Shown: positions 8,068 to 16,003 of the stretch, in pieces | Layout of the letters: every line of letters starts with the position of its first letter | How positions within the stretch are numbered: the stretch's first letter is position 1 | Origin: Gallionella sp. | GTDB taxonomy: Bacteria; Pseudomonadota; Gammaproteobacteria; Burkholderiales; Gallionellaceae | Length of the DNA stretch: 64,000 nt | Reading direction: 5' to 3' | Assembly: GCA_023229845.1 (NCBI GenBank) | Contig: JALNYK010000005.1 | Location: forward strand, 1 to 64,000 | Position numbers and translations under genes: made by a program | The notes under the pieces: generated by a model | What the model was told of the DNA's origin: nothing | The model's input: the letters and a program-made list of their open reading frames with translations, nothing else | Databases searched by the model: none

Positions 8068-8078
8068 TAAAGTAGCAT

Positions 8079-8164
8079 GTCATACCGGCGAAGGCCGGTA
8101 TCCAGTGGTGCGCAAAGCGCGCCGATGTTTGATTGCTGGATTCCGGGTCAAGCCCGGAATGACG
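8079..8164. repeat. Degenerate repeat related to family A
   Basis: Starts GTCATACCGGCGAAGGCCGG and ends AGCCCGGAATGACGG. It has inverted ends like family A but a short, different core. It separates the rnf transcript from the convergent hemerythrin gene. Confidence 0.6.
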
Positions 8165-8189
8165 GAAATATTACTGTTTATGTGCGGGC

Positions 8190-8672
8190 TCAATATTGCA
8201 TGCCCTGCGTGTTTCTCAGGTGCATCGCCAGCGCGCTGTCCATCATCGCCAGATGGGAGTCGAACCATTCCGGCAATCCTTCCCGCACATAGGCCCGCAC
8301 CAGCAGGATGCGGCCGCGCTTGAGGCTGCGGTTGAGCTGCAGCAACTCGCCCAGCACGCGGTGGTGTTCGCTCTCGTGTTCCGGCAGCCCGCGGTATTTT
8401 GAGGCGCGCATCAACCGGCCTTCCTCGGTGAAGTGGACGCGAGTGTGGTCGATCAGCGCCTGGAACAGCGCGGGAAACTCCGCGTCGCTCGCGGCGATCA
8501 GCGCGGCCACCTGCGCGATGAACTCCCGATGGGTCTCATCCATTTGCGCCATGTTCAGCGCGTGGCGCGATTCGTCGAATATGGGGTTAGCAGCGCGACG
8601 CGCATCGTTCGCTCCCTCGCCCGCTTGCGGGAGAGGGTTGGGGAGAGGGCGGATGGCCGGATGCGTGCTCAT
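8190..8672 (-). CDS. Bacteriohemerythrin with a repeat-derived N-terminal extension
   Basis: 160 residues. The di-iron ligand set is complete: H48 (or H37), H80 and E84 in HFTEE, H99 and H103 in HESEH, H140 and D145, with spacings equal to those of classical hemerythrin. Such proteins bind O2 or NO reversibly. The start is fixed by ATGA overlap with the stop of the SIR2-like gene, giving translational coupling. Residues about 8-23 (RPLPNPLPQAGEGAND) are encoded by a family E palindromic repeat, so the domain proper begins near residue 33. A role in O2 or NO handling near nitrogenase is inference. Confidence 0.85.
   Translation of the reverse strand: MSTHPAIRPLPNPLPQAGEGANDARRAANPIFDESRHALNMAQMDETHREFIAQVAALIAASDAEFPALFQALIDHTRVHFTEEGRLMRASKYRGLPEHESEHHRVLGELLQLNRSLKRGRILLVRAYVREGLPEWFDSHLAMMDSALAMHLRNTQGMQY
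8612..8650. repeat. Family E repeat inside the hemerythrin gene
   Basis: GCTCCCTCGCCCGCTTGCGG continues into GAGAGGGTTGGGGAGAGGG. Read on the minus strand it encodes PLPNPLPQAGEGA in frame. Confidence 0.8.
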
Positions 8673-9529
8673 GCCGTAGCCAGGCTGCCGTTCCAGCTTT
8701 GCGCGGCGGTGAGGAAGTCCGCTACGTCGGCATTCACGATCTCGATGCCGAGCTTCTCCAGATAGCGCTTCTCCTTATCGGTCGGGTGCGGGATCAGCGC
8801 CCAGCCGGCGGGCTTGTCTGCGCCGAAGATGATGTCGGAGAACACCATGCGGTCGGTGTCGCGGTTCAGGCGCTGGCCGAGCAGCAGGTAGCGCTTGTTC
8901 TGGCGCAGGCGTTTGACGAAGGAGGGGATGGCGAAGCCGCCCATCAGCTCGGTGATGTAATCGACGAAGTCGGCATCCGACGCGATGTAGCTCGATTCCG
9001 GCAGCGGCGTGCCCAGCGGCTTGAACAGGATGGGCAGGCTGGTATCGACGGCTTCCTGCTCGACGGCGGAATATTTCGTGCCGTCGTACTGGAACAGCTT
9101 GAAGCGATAGCCGGTGCCAGATACGCGCGCGATGCCGGTGATCAGCGTGTGTGGCGTGGCGGCGTATTGCAGTTGCAACTGCGTGTCGCGGTTTGCGTCG
9201 ACGATATAGGGCAGCTTCTGCTGCGCCAGCCAGGCGTGCAGTGCGGAAGTGCTCCATTGCGTGTCGCGATAGGTCTTGTCGAGGAACTTGTTCACCGCCG
9301 AGCGGCCGCGCTTCAGCTCCACATTCATCGCCGCACGCGGGAATTCGTACATCAGCTTCGGCGCCATCGGCTGGCCGTTGTTCATCGCCAGGATCATGCT
9401 GTCGCTGTCGGCCGGGATGGCCTTTCCGGTCGCCGGGTCGATCACGCCGTTCAGCGCGCCCGCGCCGAGATAGGGGACGACGCTGCCGTCGGACAGGCCG
9501 GAGAAGATATTGTCGTATGCATTGCTCAT
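8669..9529 (-). CDS. SIR2-like domain protein linked to nif genes
   Basis: 286 residues. SVVPYLGAGAL near the N-terminus resembles the NAD-binding glycine motif of SIR2-like proteins; the rest matches no enzyme class I can name. Proteins of this look are found in nif clusters of other diazotrophs, with no proven role. It has its own sigma-54 promoter (9569-9583) and is coupled by ATGA to the hemerythrin gene, so the two products likely work under the same conditions. NAD cleavage or ADP-ribose chemistry is only a possibility. Confidence 0.7.
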   Translation of the reverse strand: MSNAYDNIFSGLSDGSVVPYLGAGALNGVIDPATGKAIPADSDSMILAMNNGQPMAPKLMYEFPRAAMNVELKRGRSAVNKFLDKTYRDTQWSTSALHAWLAQQKLPYIVDANRDTQLQLQYAATPHTLITGIARVSGTGYRFKLFQYDGTKYSAVEQEAVDTSLPILFKPLGTPLPESSYIASDADFVDYITELMGGFAIPSFVKRLRQNKRYLLLGQRLNRDTDRMVFSDIIFGADKPAGWALIPHPTDKEKRYLEKLGIEIVNADVADFLTAAQSWNGSLATA

Positions 9530-9568
9530 GGGGATGGCTCCTCGTGGTGATGGACGAGCAACTCATCT

Positions 9569-9583
9569 GCAATAAGCGCGCCA
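9569..9583 (-). promoter_or_regulatory. Predicted sigma-54 promoter of the SIR2-hemerythrin pair
   Basis: The minus strand reads TGGCGCGCTTATTGC, with the correct GG-N10-GC spacing and one mismatch to TGGCACG-N4-TTGC. It lies about 40 bases before the ATG at 9529. No perfect TGT-N10-ACA site is seen upstream; the nearest is TGG-N10-ACA ending at the ACA near 9640. Confidence 0.7.
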
Positions 9584-9724
9584 GCGCGGCAATCCCGTAT
9601 CAGCGGGGCTTGCGGCGGGGGAAGGTCTGGAGGAAATGCGACAAAACCGAAAGACTTGTCGGATATCGGGGCAGGGGTAGGGCGTAGGTGGGAACCGGTA
9701 TTCATGGGGAAATTCAAGAAACCC

Positions 9725-11131
9725 TCAGTCATGCCACCCCGAATCACCCCGTATCGCCCGTTGCAGCACCTGTGCCAGATGTCGCGCCTCGCGCGCCGCA
9801 CCGTCGCGGATCTGGTGGCGGCAACTGGTGCCGTTGGCGATCAGCAGCGTGTCGGCATCGGCGGCGCGTACCTGAGGCAGCAGGCTGAGTTCGCCCATCT
9901 GCATAGCCACTTCGTAATGTTCCGCCTCCATGCCGAAGGAACCGGCCATGCCGCAGCAGCTCGATTCGATGAATTCCACCTGCAATCCCGGCACTAGGCC
10001 CAATACCTTTGCCATCGCCGGCATCGCGCCGAATGCCTTCTGGTGGCAGTGGCCGTGTACCAGCACTTTTCCGGTCAGCGGCCTGAGCGGCAAGGTGAGC
10101 CGCTTGGCATCGTGTTCGCGCGCGAGGAACTCTTCCAGCAGCACAGCGGATTTTGCGAGTGTCGCTACGCGCTCGCCCAAGCCCAGCGAATGATATTCGT
10201 CGCGCAACATCAGCAGGCAGGAAGGCTCCAGCCCGATCACCGGTAGCCCGCGTTCGGCGAAGGGTGCCAGCGCATCCAGCAAGCGCGTCGCCTCGGCGCG
10301 CGCCTCGTCTATCAGGCCGCTGGAGAGGAAAGTGCGGCCGCAGCACAGCGGGCGTTCGCCTGCCGCTGGTTGTGCGACATGCACCGTGTAACCGGCGGCT
10401 TGCAACACTTCCAGTGCCGCCTGCGCGATCTGCGGATCGAGATGGTTGGAGAAGGTATCCACCAGCAGCACGACCTCGCGCGCGCCCTCGGCGACCGCGA
10501 CCGACTGCGATTGCGTCGAGATGAAATCGCGTGCCGCTGCCTTCGGCAATGAACGCCGGGCGGCGATACCCAGCCAGCGTTCCATTGCCTTGGCGAGCAG
10601 CGGCATGCGCTGACGCAACGCGCCCACCCAGTTGAAGCGTTTCAGGTGTTTGGCATAGCGGGGCGTGAACGCGAACAAGCGCTCGCGCAACGGCACGCGG
10701 CCGAGTTGCGCCCAACGTTGCGCCAGCGCTTCCACACGCAGCAGCGCCATATCCACGCCGTGCGGGCATTCGCTTTTACAGCCCTTGCAACTCACGCACA
10801 ATTCCATCGCCTCGGACAACTCGGCGCTCAGGAATGGATGCGCGCCCAACTCGCCATCGAGCGCGGCCTTGAGCGTGACCGCGCGGTGATGTGTGGAATG
10901 CTTCTCGTCGTCGGTGACGCGAAAGCTGGGACACATCACGCCCTGGTCCTTCTTCTGGCAATGGCGCTTGCCCATGCACACCGCCGCCGCCTTGGCATAA
11001 CCGCCGCCCGTGGCAGGCGCTGCCGCCTCGCTCTCGCCGAAACCGCCGAAATCAAAACTGCCGAAACTGCCGTAGCTCTCGTAGGCCGACCAGTCGAGTT
11101 TGGTCTTTAGCTGTGCGGGCTTTTCGCTCAT
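9725..11131 (-). CDS. Fe-S oxidoreductase with two CCG domains
   Basis: 468 residues. An N-terminal ferredoxin-like part has CMGKRHC...CPSF and then CVSCKGCKSECPHG. It is followed by two cysteine-rich CCG-type domains: one ending PLCCGRTFLSSG, the other with HGHCHQKAFG and ESSCCGMAGSFG. This is the architecture of GlpC/heterodisulfide-reductase-like subunits and of the Fe-S half of glycolate-oxidase-like fusions. The FAD partner is not next door. It overlaps the GST gene stop by four bases, making a two-gene operon. The substrate is unknown; an electron-transfer role near nitrogenase is inferred from position. Confidence 0.8.
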   Translation of the reverse strand: MSEKPAQLKTKLDWSAYESYGSFGSFDFGGFGESEAAAPATGGGYAKAAAVCMGKRHCQKKDQGVMCPSFRVTDDEKHSTHHRAVTLKAALDGELGAHPFLSAELSEAMELCVSCKGCKSECPHGVDMALLRVEALAQRWAQLGRVPLRERLFAFTPRYAKHLKRFNWVGALRQRMPLLAKAMERWLGIAARRSLPKAAARDFISTQSQSVAVAEGAREVVLLVDTFSNHLDPQIAQAALEVLQAAGYTVHVAQPAAGERPLCCGRTFLSSGLIDEARAEATRLLDALAPFAERGLPVIGLEPSCLLMLRDEYHSLGLGERVATLAKSAVLLEEFLAREHDAKRLTLPLRPLTGKVLVHGHCHQKAFGAMPAMAKVLGLVPGLQVEFIESSCCGMAGSFGMEAEHYEVAMQMGELSLLPQVRAADADTLLIANGTSCRHQIRDGAAREARHLAQVLQRAIRGDSGWHD

Positions 11132-11745
11132 ATCCGATAACCTTCTTCCATCAACACCCGGCGCACCGCAGGGCGTTGCAACATGCGCTGGTAGTGCGCC
11201 AGACAGTTGGTCGGCAATTCCAGCTTGATCTTGTCCGCCCAGAATTCCACATAGAACAACGCCGCATCGGCGATGCTGAAATTGCCGACCACGTATTCCT
11301 TGCCTGCCAACACGCTGTCCATCAGCGCAAGACCTTTGCTCACGATCTCGCGCCCGCGCGTCTGGATCGCCTCGTGTTCGGCTGTGTTGGTCGAATAATT
11401 CTCGGTAGTGAAGATGCGCGTATATCCAGATCCGTGGATCGTGCCCACCACGTAGTCCAGCGTCTCGATCACGCGCACCTCGCCCTCGATGTCATCCGGC
11501 AGCAACTTCGCCTTGGGGTAAGCGCGCGCCAGCCACCACGCGATGGCCTGGAACTCGGTGATGGCCGAACCATCGTCGCGCACCAGCGTCGGGATGGTGC
11601 CCTTGGGATTCACCGCCAGATTCTCCGGCCGCCGATGATCGCCCGCCATCAGATTCACCAGATACACCTCGAACACCAGCTCCAGCTCTTCGAGCAGGAT
11701 GTGGATACCGGTCGAGCACGAGCCGGGCGTCATGTAGAACTTCAT
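11128..11745 (-). CDS. Glutathione S-transferase family protein
   Basis: 205 residues with a thioredoxin-fold N-terminus (MKFYMTPGSCSTGIHILLEE, then NPKGTIPTLV, which holds the cis-Pro, and ITEF) and an all-helical C-terminus with NFSIADAALFYVEF. GST-family genes recur in nif regions, where they may protect oxygen-sensitive clusters; the substrate is unknown. First gene of the pair with the Fe-S oxidoreductase. A TGT-N10-ACA site lies about 50 bases upstream, but no clear -24/-12 promoter is visible between. Confidence 0.85.
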   Translation of the reverse strand: MKFYMTPGSCSTGIHILLEELELVFEVYLVNLMAGDHRRPENLAVNPKGTIPTLVRDDGSAITEFQAIAWWLARAYPKAKLLPDDIEGEVRVIETLDYVVGTIHGSGYTRIFTTENYSTNTAEHEAIQTRGREIVSKGLALMDSVLAGKEYVVGNFSIADAALFYVEFWADKIKLELPTNCLAHYQRMLQRPAVRRVLMEEGYRI

Positions 11746-11796
11746 CGTCTTTTCCTGAAATGGTTGCGAACGCGGCTCGACAACAAGCGCTGGCGA

Positions 11797-11812
11797 TGTC
11801 GGATTGCCTACA
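11797..11812. promoter_or_regulatory. Possible NifA site upstream of the GST gene
   Basis: TGTCGGATTGCCTACA fits TGT-N10-ACA exactly. About 16 such matches are expected by chance in 64 kb, and no sigma-54 promoter accompanies this one, so it is weak. Confidence 0.35.
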
Positions 11813-12023
11813 ATCGTGATGCGCCGCTTGAGAAGTCGGCAGATGTTGAGGTTGCAGGAATCAGATTGATGTCAGCCGATGTTGCAGAGTGCTACAGGGA
11901 GGAGTTGAGCAAGAAGTCGGCCAAGGAAAAGGCCTGCGTGGGGCTATGAGGGGGTAGACGGGAGACAGGTTCAGGAAACCGTTGTACGTCCCCTATTGTT
12001 TTTGGAGGCAATCTTCAAGCAGC

Positions 12024-12419
12024 CTACGCGAACGGATTTTTTACAATCAGGCCGTCAATCTTTAGGCCATTCTGCATGTCTTCCGATAGCAGCACTTTTG
12101 CGCCGGATGCAATTGCAGATGCGCAAATATTTGAGTCGTATAACGAAAGCTGATAACGCTTGGCGATTTGCACCGCTTTTTCGTGTGACTCCAGCGTGAG
12201 CGGAACGACATTGCATGCGGTTTTGACAGCCAGCAACACCGCATCAATTTCATCCCAGCTCATTTTGATTTTGCGCAGACAAACAGAGGTGACTTCGTTC
12301 AGCACTTGCACGCTGATGACTCCGCCCTTGTTCAGCAAAGCCTCGGCACGGTCGGCCTTGGCGGAGTCGCTTGATAACAAATACAAGATCACATTGCTAT
12401 CGATGAAAACGGTGTTCAC
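12024..12419 (-). CDS. vapC: PIN-domain toxin, VapC-like
   Basis: 131 residues. The PIN acidic residues are in place: FIDSNVILY (first Asp), LNEVTSVC (Glu) and LYDSNICASAI (Asp), with a further Glu-Asp in LLSEDMQNG. VapC toxins are RNases, usually cutting tRNA or rRNA. It follows its antitoxin gene by five bases. The pair sits between nif modules and has lower GC than its surroundings, so it probably arrived by transfer. Confidence 0.85.
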   Translation of the reverse strand: MNTVFIDSNVILYLLSSDSAKADRAEALLNKGGVISVQVLNEVTSVCLRKIKMSWDEIDAVLLAVKTACNVVPLTLESHEKAVQIAKRYQLSLYDSNICASAIASGAKVLLSEDMQNGLKIDGLIVKNPFA

Positions 12420-12424
12420 TTGGA

Positions 12425-12658
12425 TTAACTCCGCTCGTTGGCTTCCAAGCGATCAAAGTGAAAATCGGCAGGCAGCCGTCCGCGAAATTGATGCAGGCGG
12501 GCAAGCAATTCCTTCACATCCTGCTTTTTTGAAACCTCAAAGGTTCTGGCATTGATGGCATGCAGGGAAATTTCTTCGCCTTCCTTCAAATCCAGCGCCT
12601 GCACCAAAACGGCGGGCAACCTCACCGCCAGCGAATTTCCCCATTTGGCAACTTGCAT
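12425..12658 (-). CDS. vapB: AbrB/MazE-family antitoxin
   Basis: 77 residues starting MQVAKWGNSLAVRLPAVLVQ, the swapped-hairpin AbrB-type DNA-binding fold, with a C-terminal tail expected to bind the toxin (HQFRGRLPADFHFDRLEA). AAGGAG lies seven bases before the ATG at 12658; an upstream in-frame ATG at 12700 lacks a good site. It would neutralise the downstream PIN toxin and repress the operon. Confidence 0.85.
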   Translation of the reverse strand: MQVAKWGNSLAVRLPAVLVQALDLKEGEEISLHAINARTFEVSKKQDVKELLARLHQFRGRLPADFHFDRLEANERS

Positions 12659-12722
12659 GATTGACTCCTTGTGGATATACGTTTGCAGAAAGTATATCAC
12701 GCCTCACTTTTGAGCGGCATTT

Positions 12723-12801
12723 GTAGGATGGGTTGAGCATCGCGATACCCATCATTGATCGAAATGGGCGATGGGTATCGCTTGCGCTCAACCCATCCTA
12801 C
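12723..12801. repeat. Long hairpin repeat
   Basis: GTAGGATGGGTTGAGC (12723) is matched by GCTCAACCCATCCTAC at the other end. ATCGCGATACCCATC and GATGGGTATCGC form an inner stem. On the minus strand its TGA stops the gene that begins at 13759. Confidence 0.85.
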
Positions 12802-13759
12802 GCGGGCTTGGCTCATGTGTTGGCAGTCTTACATCAACGGCTGAGAAACAAGTATTTCTTGAAGCCAAAAGAGATTGTGCTAATTCAAGTACTTCTGTCG
12901 ACGCATCAGAGATTGCATCGGTGAGAGGTTCTCCGCCATAGGTAGAGTCTGGAAAATTCCAATCCCTAATCTTTTTCCCATCTTCTGCATAGAAAATCTC
13001 CCAAGCACCACATGAAAAACCGACTCCTTGATTGCTGCTTGTGACTCTTGCGCGAGAATATCCCTCTTGCCAAAGACAGGCCGCTAGCAATTGAAATACC
13101 TCGCGACTGGAGCGCCCAGCTTTAATTTCTGAAGCGAGCAGGTGCTCATATGCGAAACAGTCTGCAATAAACGTATTTGCAATAAGTGGAATATAGACTG
13201 AATTGCGGTCGGCTGCGGATGTGATCATATGAATCTCACGGAACCGAGACGCGACTAAGTTTAGCTTTGGTGCGAGTGGATGAAGTGACCGGTAGAACTG
13301 TTCATGTGACTCGTGGTGGAAGAGATGTGATGCATCATAGATTACAAGGTCTACCTCATCGCAGTTACGTAGATACCCCTCGGTTTTTTGTTCCTTCTCT
13401 GAAATCTTGCTGAAGAGAAGTTCAATTCGCGTCTCCGGCGAGGGCACTTCTTGAATTATCCCTGTTATTTTGTCAAATACGGATTCGTCCTGATTTAGAA
13501 GTGTGACTTCTTCCACACGAAGTTGATCAGTATCTGCAAGATGTGGTCGACGAGTGCCATCAATTAGTGCGCCAGCATATCCAGGAAGATGTTTAAGTTT
13601 TGCATCAGCGTTACTAGCGTAGAAGCTTGTAACTTCGATGCCAAGGATGTGATTGGCATGCCCATCGATTAAAAAATCGGGCCGTTCAAAATCGCGTGCG
13701 TTCAATGAGCGAGGCCAAAATACGCGATGAAGTTGTTGACGTTCGTCGAGTTTTTGCAT
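12788..13759 (-). CDS. Unknown 323-residue protein, low GC, possibly nuclease-like
   Basis: Codon use is more AT-rich than in neighbouring genes, which suggests recent acquisition. Near the N-terminus RPDFLIDGHANHILGIEVTS has the rough form of a PD-(D/E)xK core (Asp, then Glu-x-Thr after a beta strand), but the final Lys is absent, so nuclease activity is only a guess. No membrane segment is seen. The last residues (EPSPRRMG) and the stop come from the hairpin repeat at 12723, so the original C-terminus may be lost. No partner gene identifies a defence system. Confidence 0.6.
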   Translation of the reverse strand: MQKLDERQQLHRVFWPRSLNARDFERPDFLIDGHANHILGIEVTSFYASNADAKLKHLPGYAGALIDGTRRPHLADTDQLRVEEVTLLNQDESVFDKITGIIQEVPSPETRIELLFSKISEKEQKTEGYLRNCDEVDLVIYDASHLFHHESHEQFYRSLHPLAPKLNLVASRFREIHMITSAADRNSVYIPLIANTFIADCFAYEHLLASEIKAGRSSREVFQLLAACLWQEGYSRARVTSSNQGVGFSCGAWEIFYAEDGKKIRDWNFPDSTYGGEPLTDAISDASTEVLELAQSLLASRNTCFSAVDVRLPTHEPSPRRMG

Positions 13760-13891
13760 GTGTCGATTTCTTTCCCACAGGATGTCCCGGTGCGGTCCGT
13801 TCTTCGAACTGGATAGTAAACCGGTTTAGCTCGCGCGAGCGCAATAACCAACGGGTATTGCACCCTAATTTGGCAAACATCCGGTGCAATA

Positions 13892-13919
13892 GTAGGGGCA
13901 CGGCGCGCCGTGCCCCTAC
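13892..13919. repeat. Perfect 28-base palindrome, family C
   Basis: GTAGGGGCACGGCG followed directly by its reverse complement, four bases beyond the draT stop. TATTGCACC (13856-13864) and GGTGCAATA (13883-13891) form a further inverted repeat beside it. Confidence 0.85.
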
Positions 13920-13922
13920 GCG

Positions 13923-14825
13923 TCAATACGCCGCCATCCCCACCTCATATAACCCGCCGATTACGGTGTATTCGTCTTCCCCCTGCAACATCCCCGGCAG
14001 CAATTTCGAGTAGCAAAACACTTTCGATATCGGCACTTGCGCGGTCAGCAGGTAGTCGCCGAATTCGTCGGCGCGCTCGCGGTTGGCGGTGAAGGAGCTC
14101 AGGTTGTTGAACAGCACGACGCGGTGTTTGTCGTCCAGCGTCGCCTGGGTTTCGTGGTCGTCCACGCGGTTGATGCCGCGGTACAGGGTGAGGTGGGTTT
14201 CGTTGGGGTGCAGTCTGGCGAGTTCGTATTGGCAGTAGGTGTAGAGCAGATCGAGCTGCGACTCCAGCGCGTTGGTGCCGTATAGCGCGGTTGCGCGCAT
14301 TTCCAAATAGCGTCGATATGCCTCGCCGGAGAAGTCTCTTATCGGGCCGCCGTGGTGTCTGGGCAGCAGGCCGAAGCGCGACTCCACCCAGCCTTTCAAT
14401 GCCGCGCCTTCGCGGCCGTCCGCATCGAAGCTCCAGCCGCGCACCATGCGCAGGTAGTCGGCCTTTTGTCGCTTGTGTGTCGCCTGAGGGGTGTAGCCCG
14501 CCTGTTCCGGTTCGTCGAGGTAGAACGCGGCATTCATGTGCATCGCGAAGGCGCGGGCGCGTTCGGTTGCATCGTCGATCTTGTCCAGCAGTTCGAACAG
14601 GCCGCGATGGAACTGTGCGACGCCGTCGAGTTCGAGTGCGGCGGGGCTGCGCTGGAAGGTGAGGCTGCCGAGGATGTCGGCGGGCAGGTTGCAGCGATTG
14701 ATCGGTAATCTGGCCCAGCGCGGCAGGAGGACGGAGATTGTTGTAGCCACTGCTACAAAATTTTCCGTTTTGTTGTGTTCCACATCCGCCGTGGCGTTTG
14801 GTGCGGAATTTATTTTCTCTTGCAT
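13923..14825 (-). CDS. draT: DraT, NAD-dinitrogen-reductase ADP-ribosyltransferase
   Basis: 300 residues. The R-S-E-type ADP-ribosyltransferase elements are visible: LTLYRGIN (Arg), FNNLSSFTANRERADEFGDY (Ser block) and QGEDEYTVIGG (catalytic Glu). DraT switches nitrogenase off by ADP-ribosylating an Arg on NifH; that Arg is present in the NifH here (GCAGRGVI). The gene is divergent from nifH, whose NifA site lies inside the draT 5' coding region. The ATG at 14825 gives normal length; the longer antisense reading through nifH is not coding. draG, usually adjacent, is missing from the window. Confidence 0.92.
   Translation of the reverse strand: MQEKINSAPNATADVEHNKTENFVAVATTISVLLPRWARLPINRCNLPADILGSLTFQRSPAALELDGVAQFHRGLFELLDKIDDATERARAFAMHMNAAFYLDEPEQAGYTPQATHKRQKADYLRMVRGWSFDADGREGAALKGWVESRFGLLPRHHGGPIRDFSGEAYRRYLEMRATALYGTNALESQLDLLYTYCQYELARLHPNETHLTLYRGINRVDDHETQATLDDKHRVVLFNNLSSFTANRERADEFGDYLLTAQVPISKVFCYSKLLPGMLQGEDEYTVIGGLYEVGMAAY
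14742..14757. promoter_or_regulatory. NifA upstream activator site for nifH
   Basis: TGTAGCCACTGCTACA is a perfect, strongly palindromic TGT-N10-ACA, 98 bases upstream of the nifH -24 element and within the draT coding sequence. Confidence 0.85.
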
Positions 14826-14854
14826 TTCATGCGCTTGGGTATTTTTGCGGCGGG

Positions 14855-14869
14855 TGGCACGGTGCTTGC
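14855..14869 (+). promoter_or_regulatory. Sigma-54 promoter of nifHDK
   Basis: TGGCACGGTGCTTGC is an exact match to TGGCACG-N4-TTGC. The predicted transcription start is near 14881, leaving a leader of about 53 bases before nifH. Confidence 0.9.
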
Positions 14870-14933
14870 GGTGTAGAGGGTGCGAGCGACAGTTTTTCAA
14901 TCGCAACTTTTTGCAACCTCTCAGGAGACTAAC

Positions 14934-15806
<873 letters not shown>

Positions 15807-15874
15807 TAGCAAGGTGTAAAGGGCGGCGGGCCGTTGGTTGTTGGGTACGGTCCGCCATCCTTACCGAGCAAGTT

Positions 15875-15954
15875 GTAGGTCGGGTTAGCCGCAAGGCGTA
15901 ACCCGACAGGAGAGTGTCGGGTTACGGTGCAAAAACGCACCTAACCCGACCTAC
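15875..15954. repeat. Palindromic repeat, family B (long form)
   Basis: GTAGGTCGGGTTAGCC at the left end pairs with CTAACCCGACCTAC at the right, with GCGTAACCCGAC/GTCGGGTTACG stems inside. It lies in the 197-base nifH-nifD gap, where RNA stems could adjust the nifH to nifDK transcript ratio. Confidence 0.85.
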
Positions 15955-16003
15955 GCAACCCTGACAGACTCCACAGATTAGTGGGTCATTAAAGGAGAAC
16001 ACA

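Noticed and set aside
11797..11812. Treating the lone TGT-N10-ACA before the GST gene as proof of NifA control
   Set aside because: The pattern is expected many times by chance in 64 kb, and no -24/-12 element follows. Kept only as a weak feature.
11860..11949. Possible gene remnant (MSADVAECYREELSKKSA)
   Set aside because: About 26 codons with no ribosome site and no recognisable family, in a repeat-prone gap.
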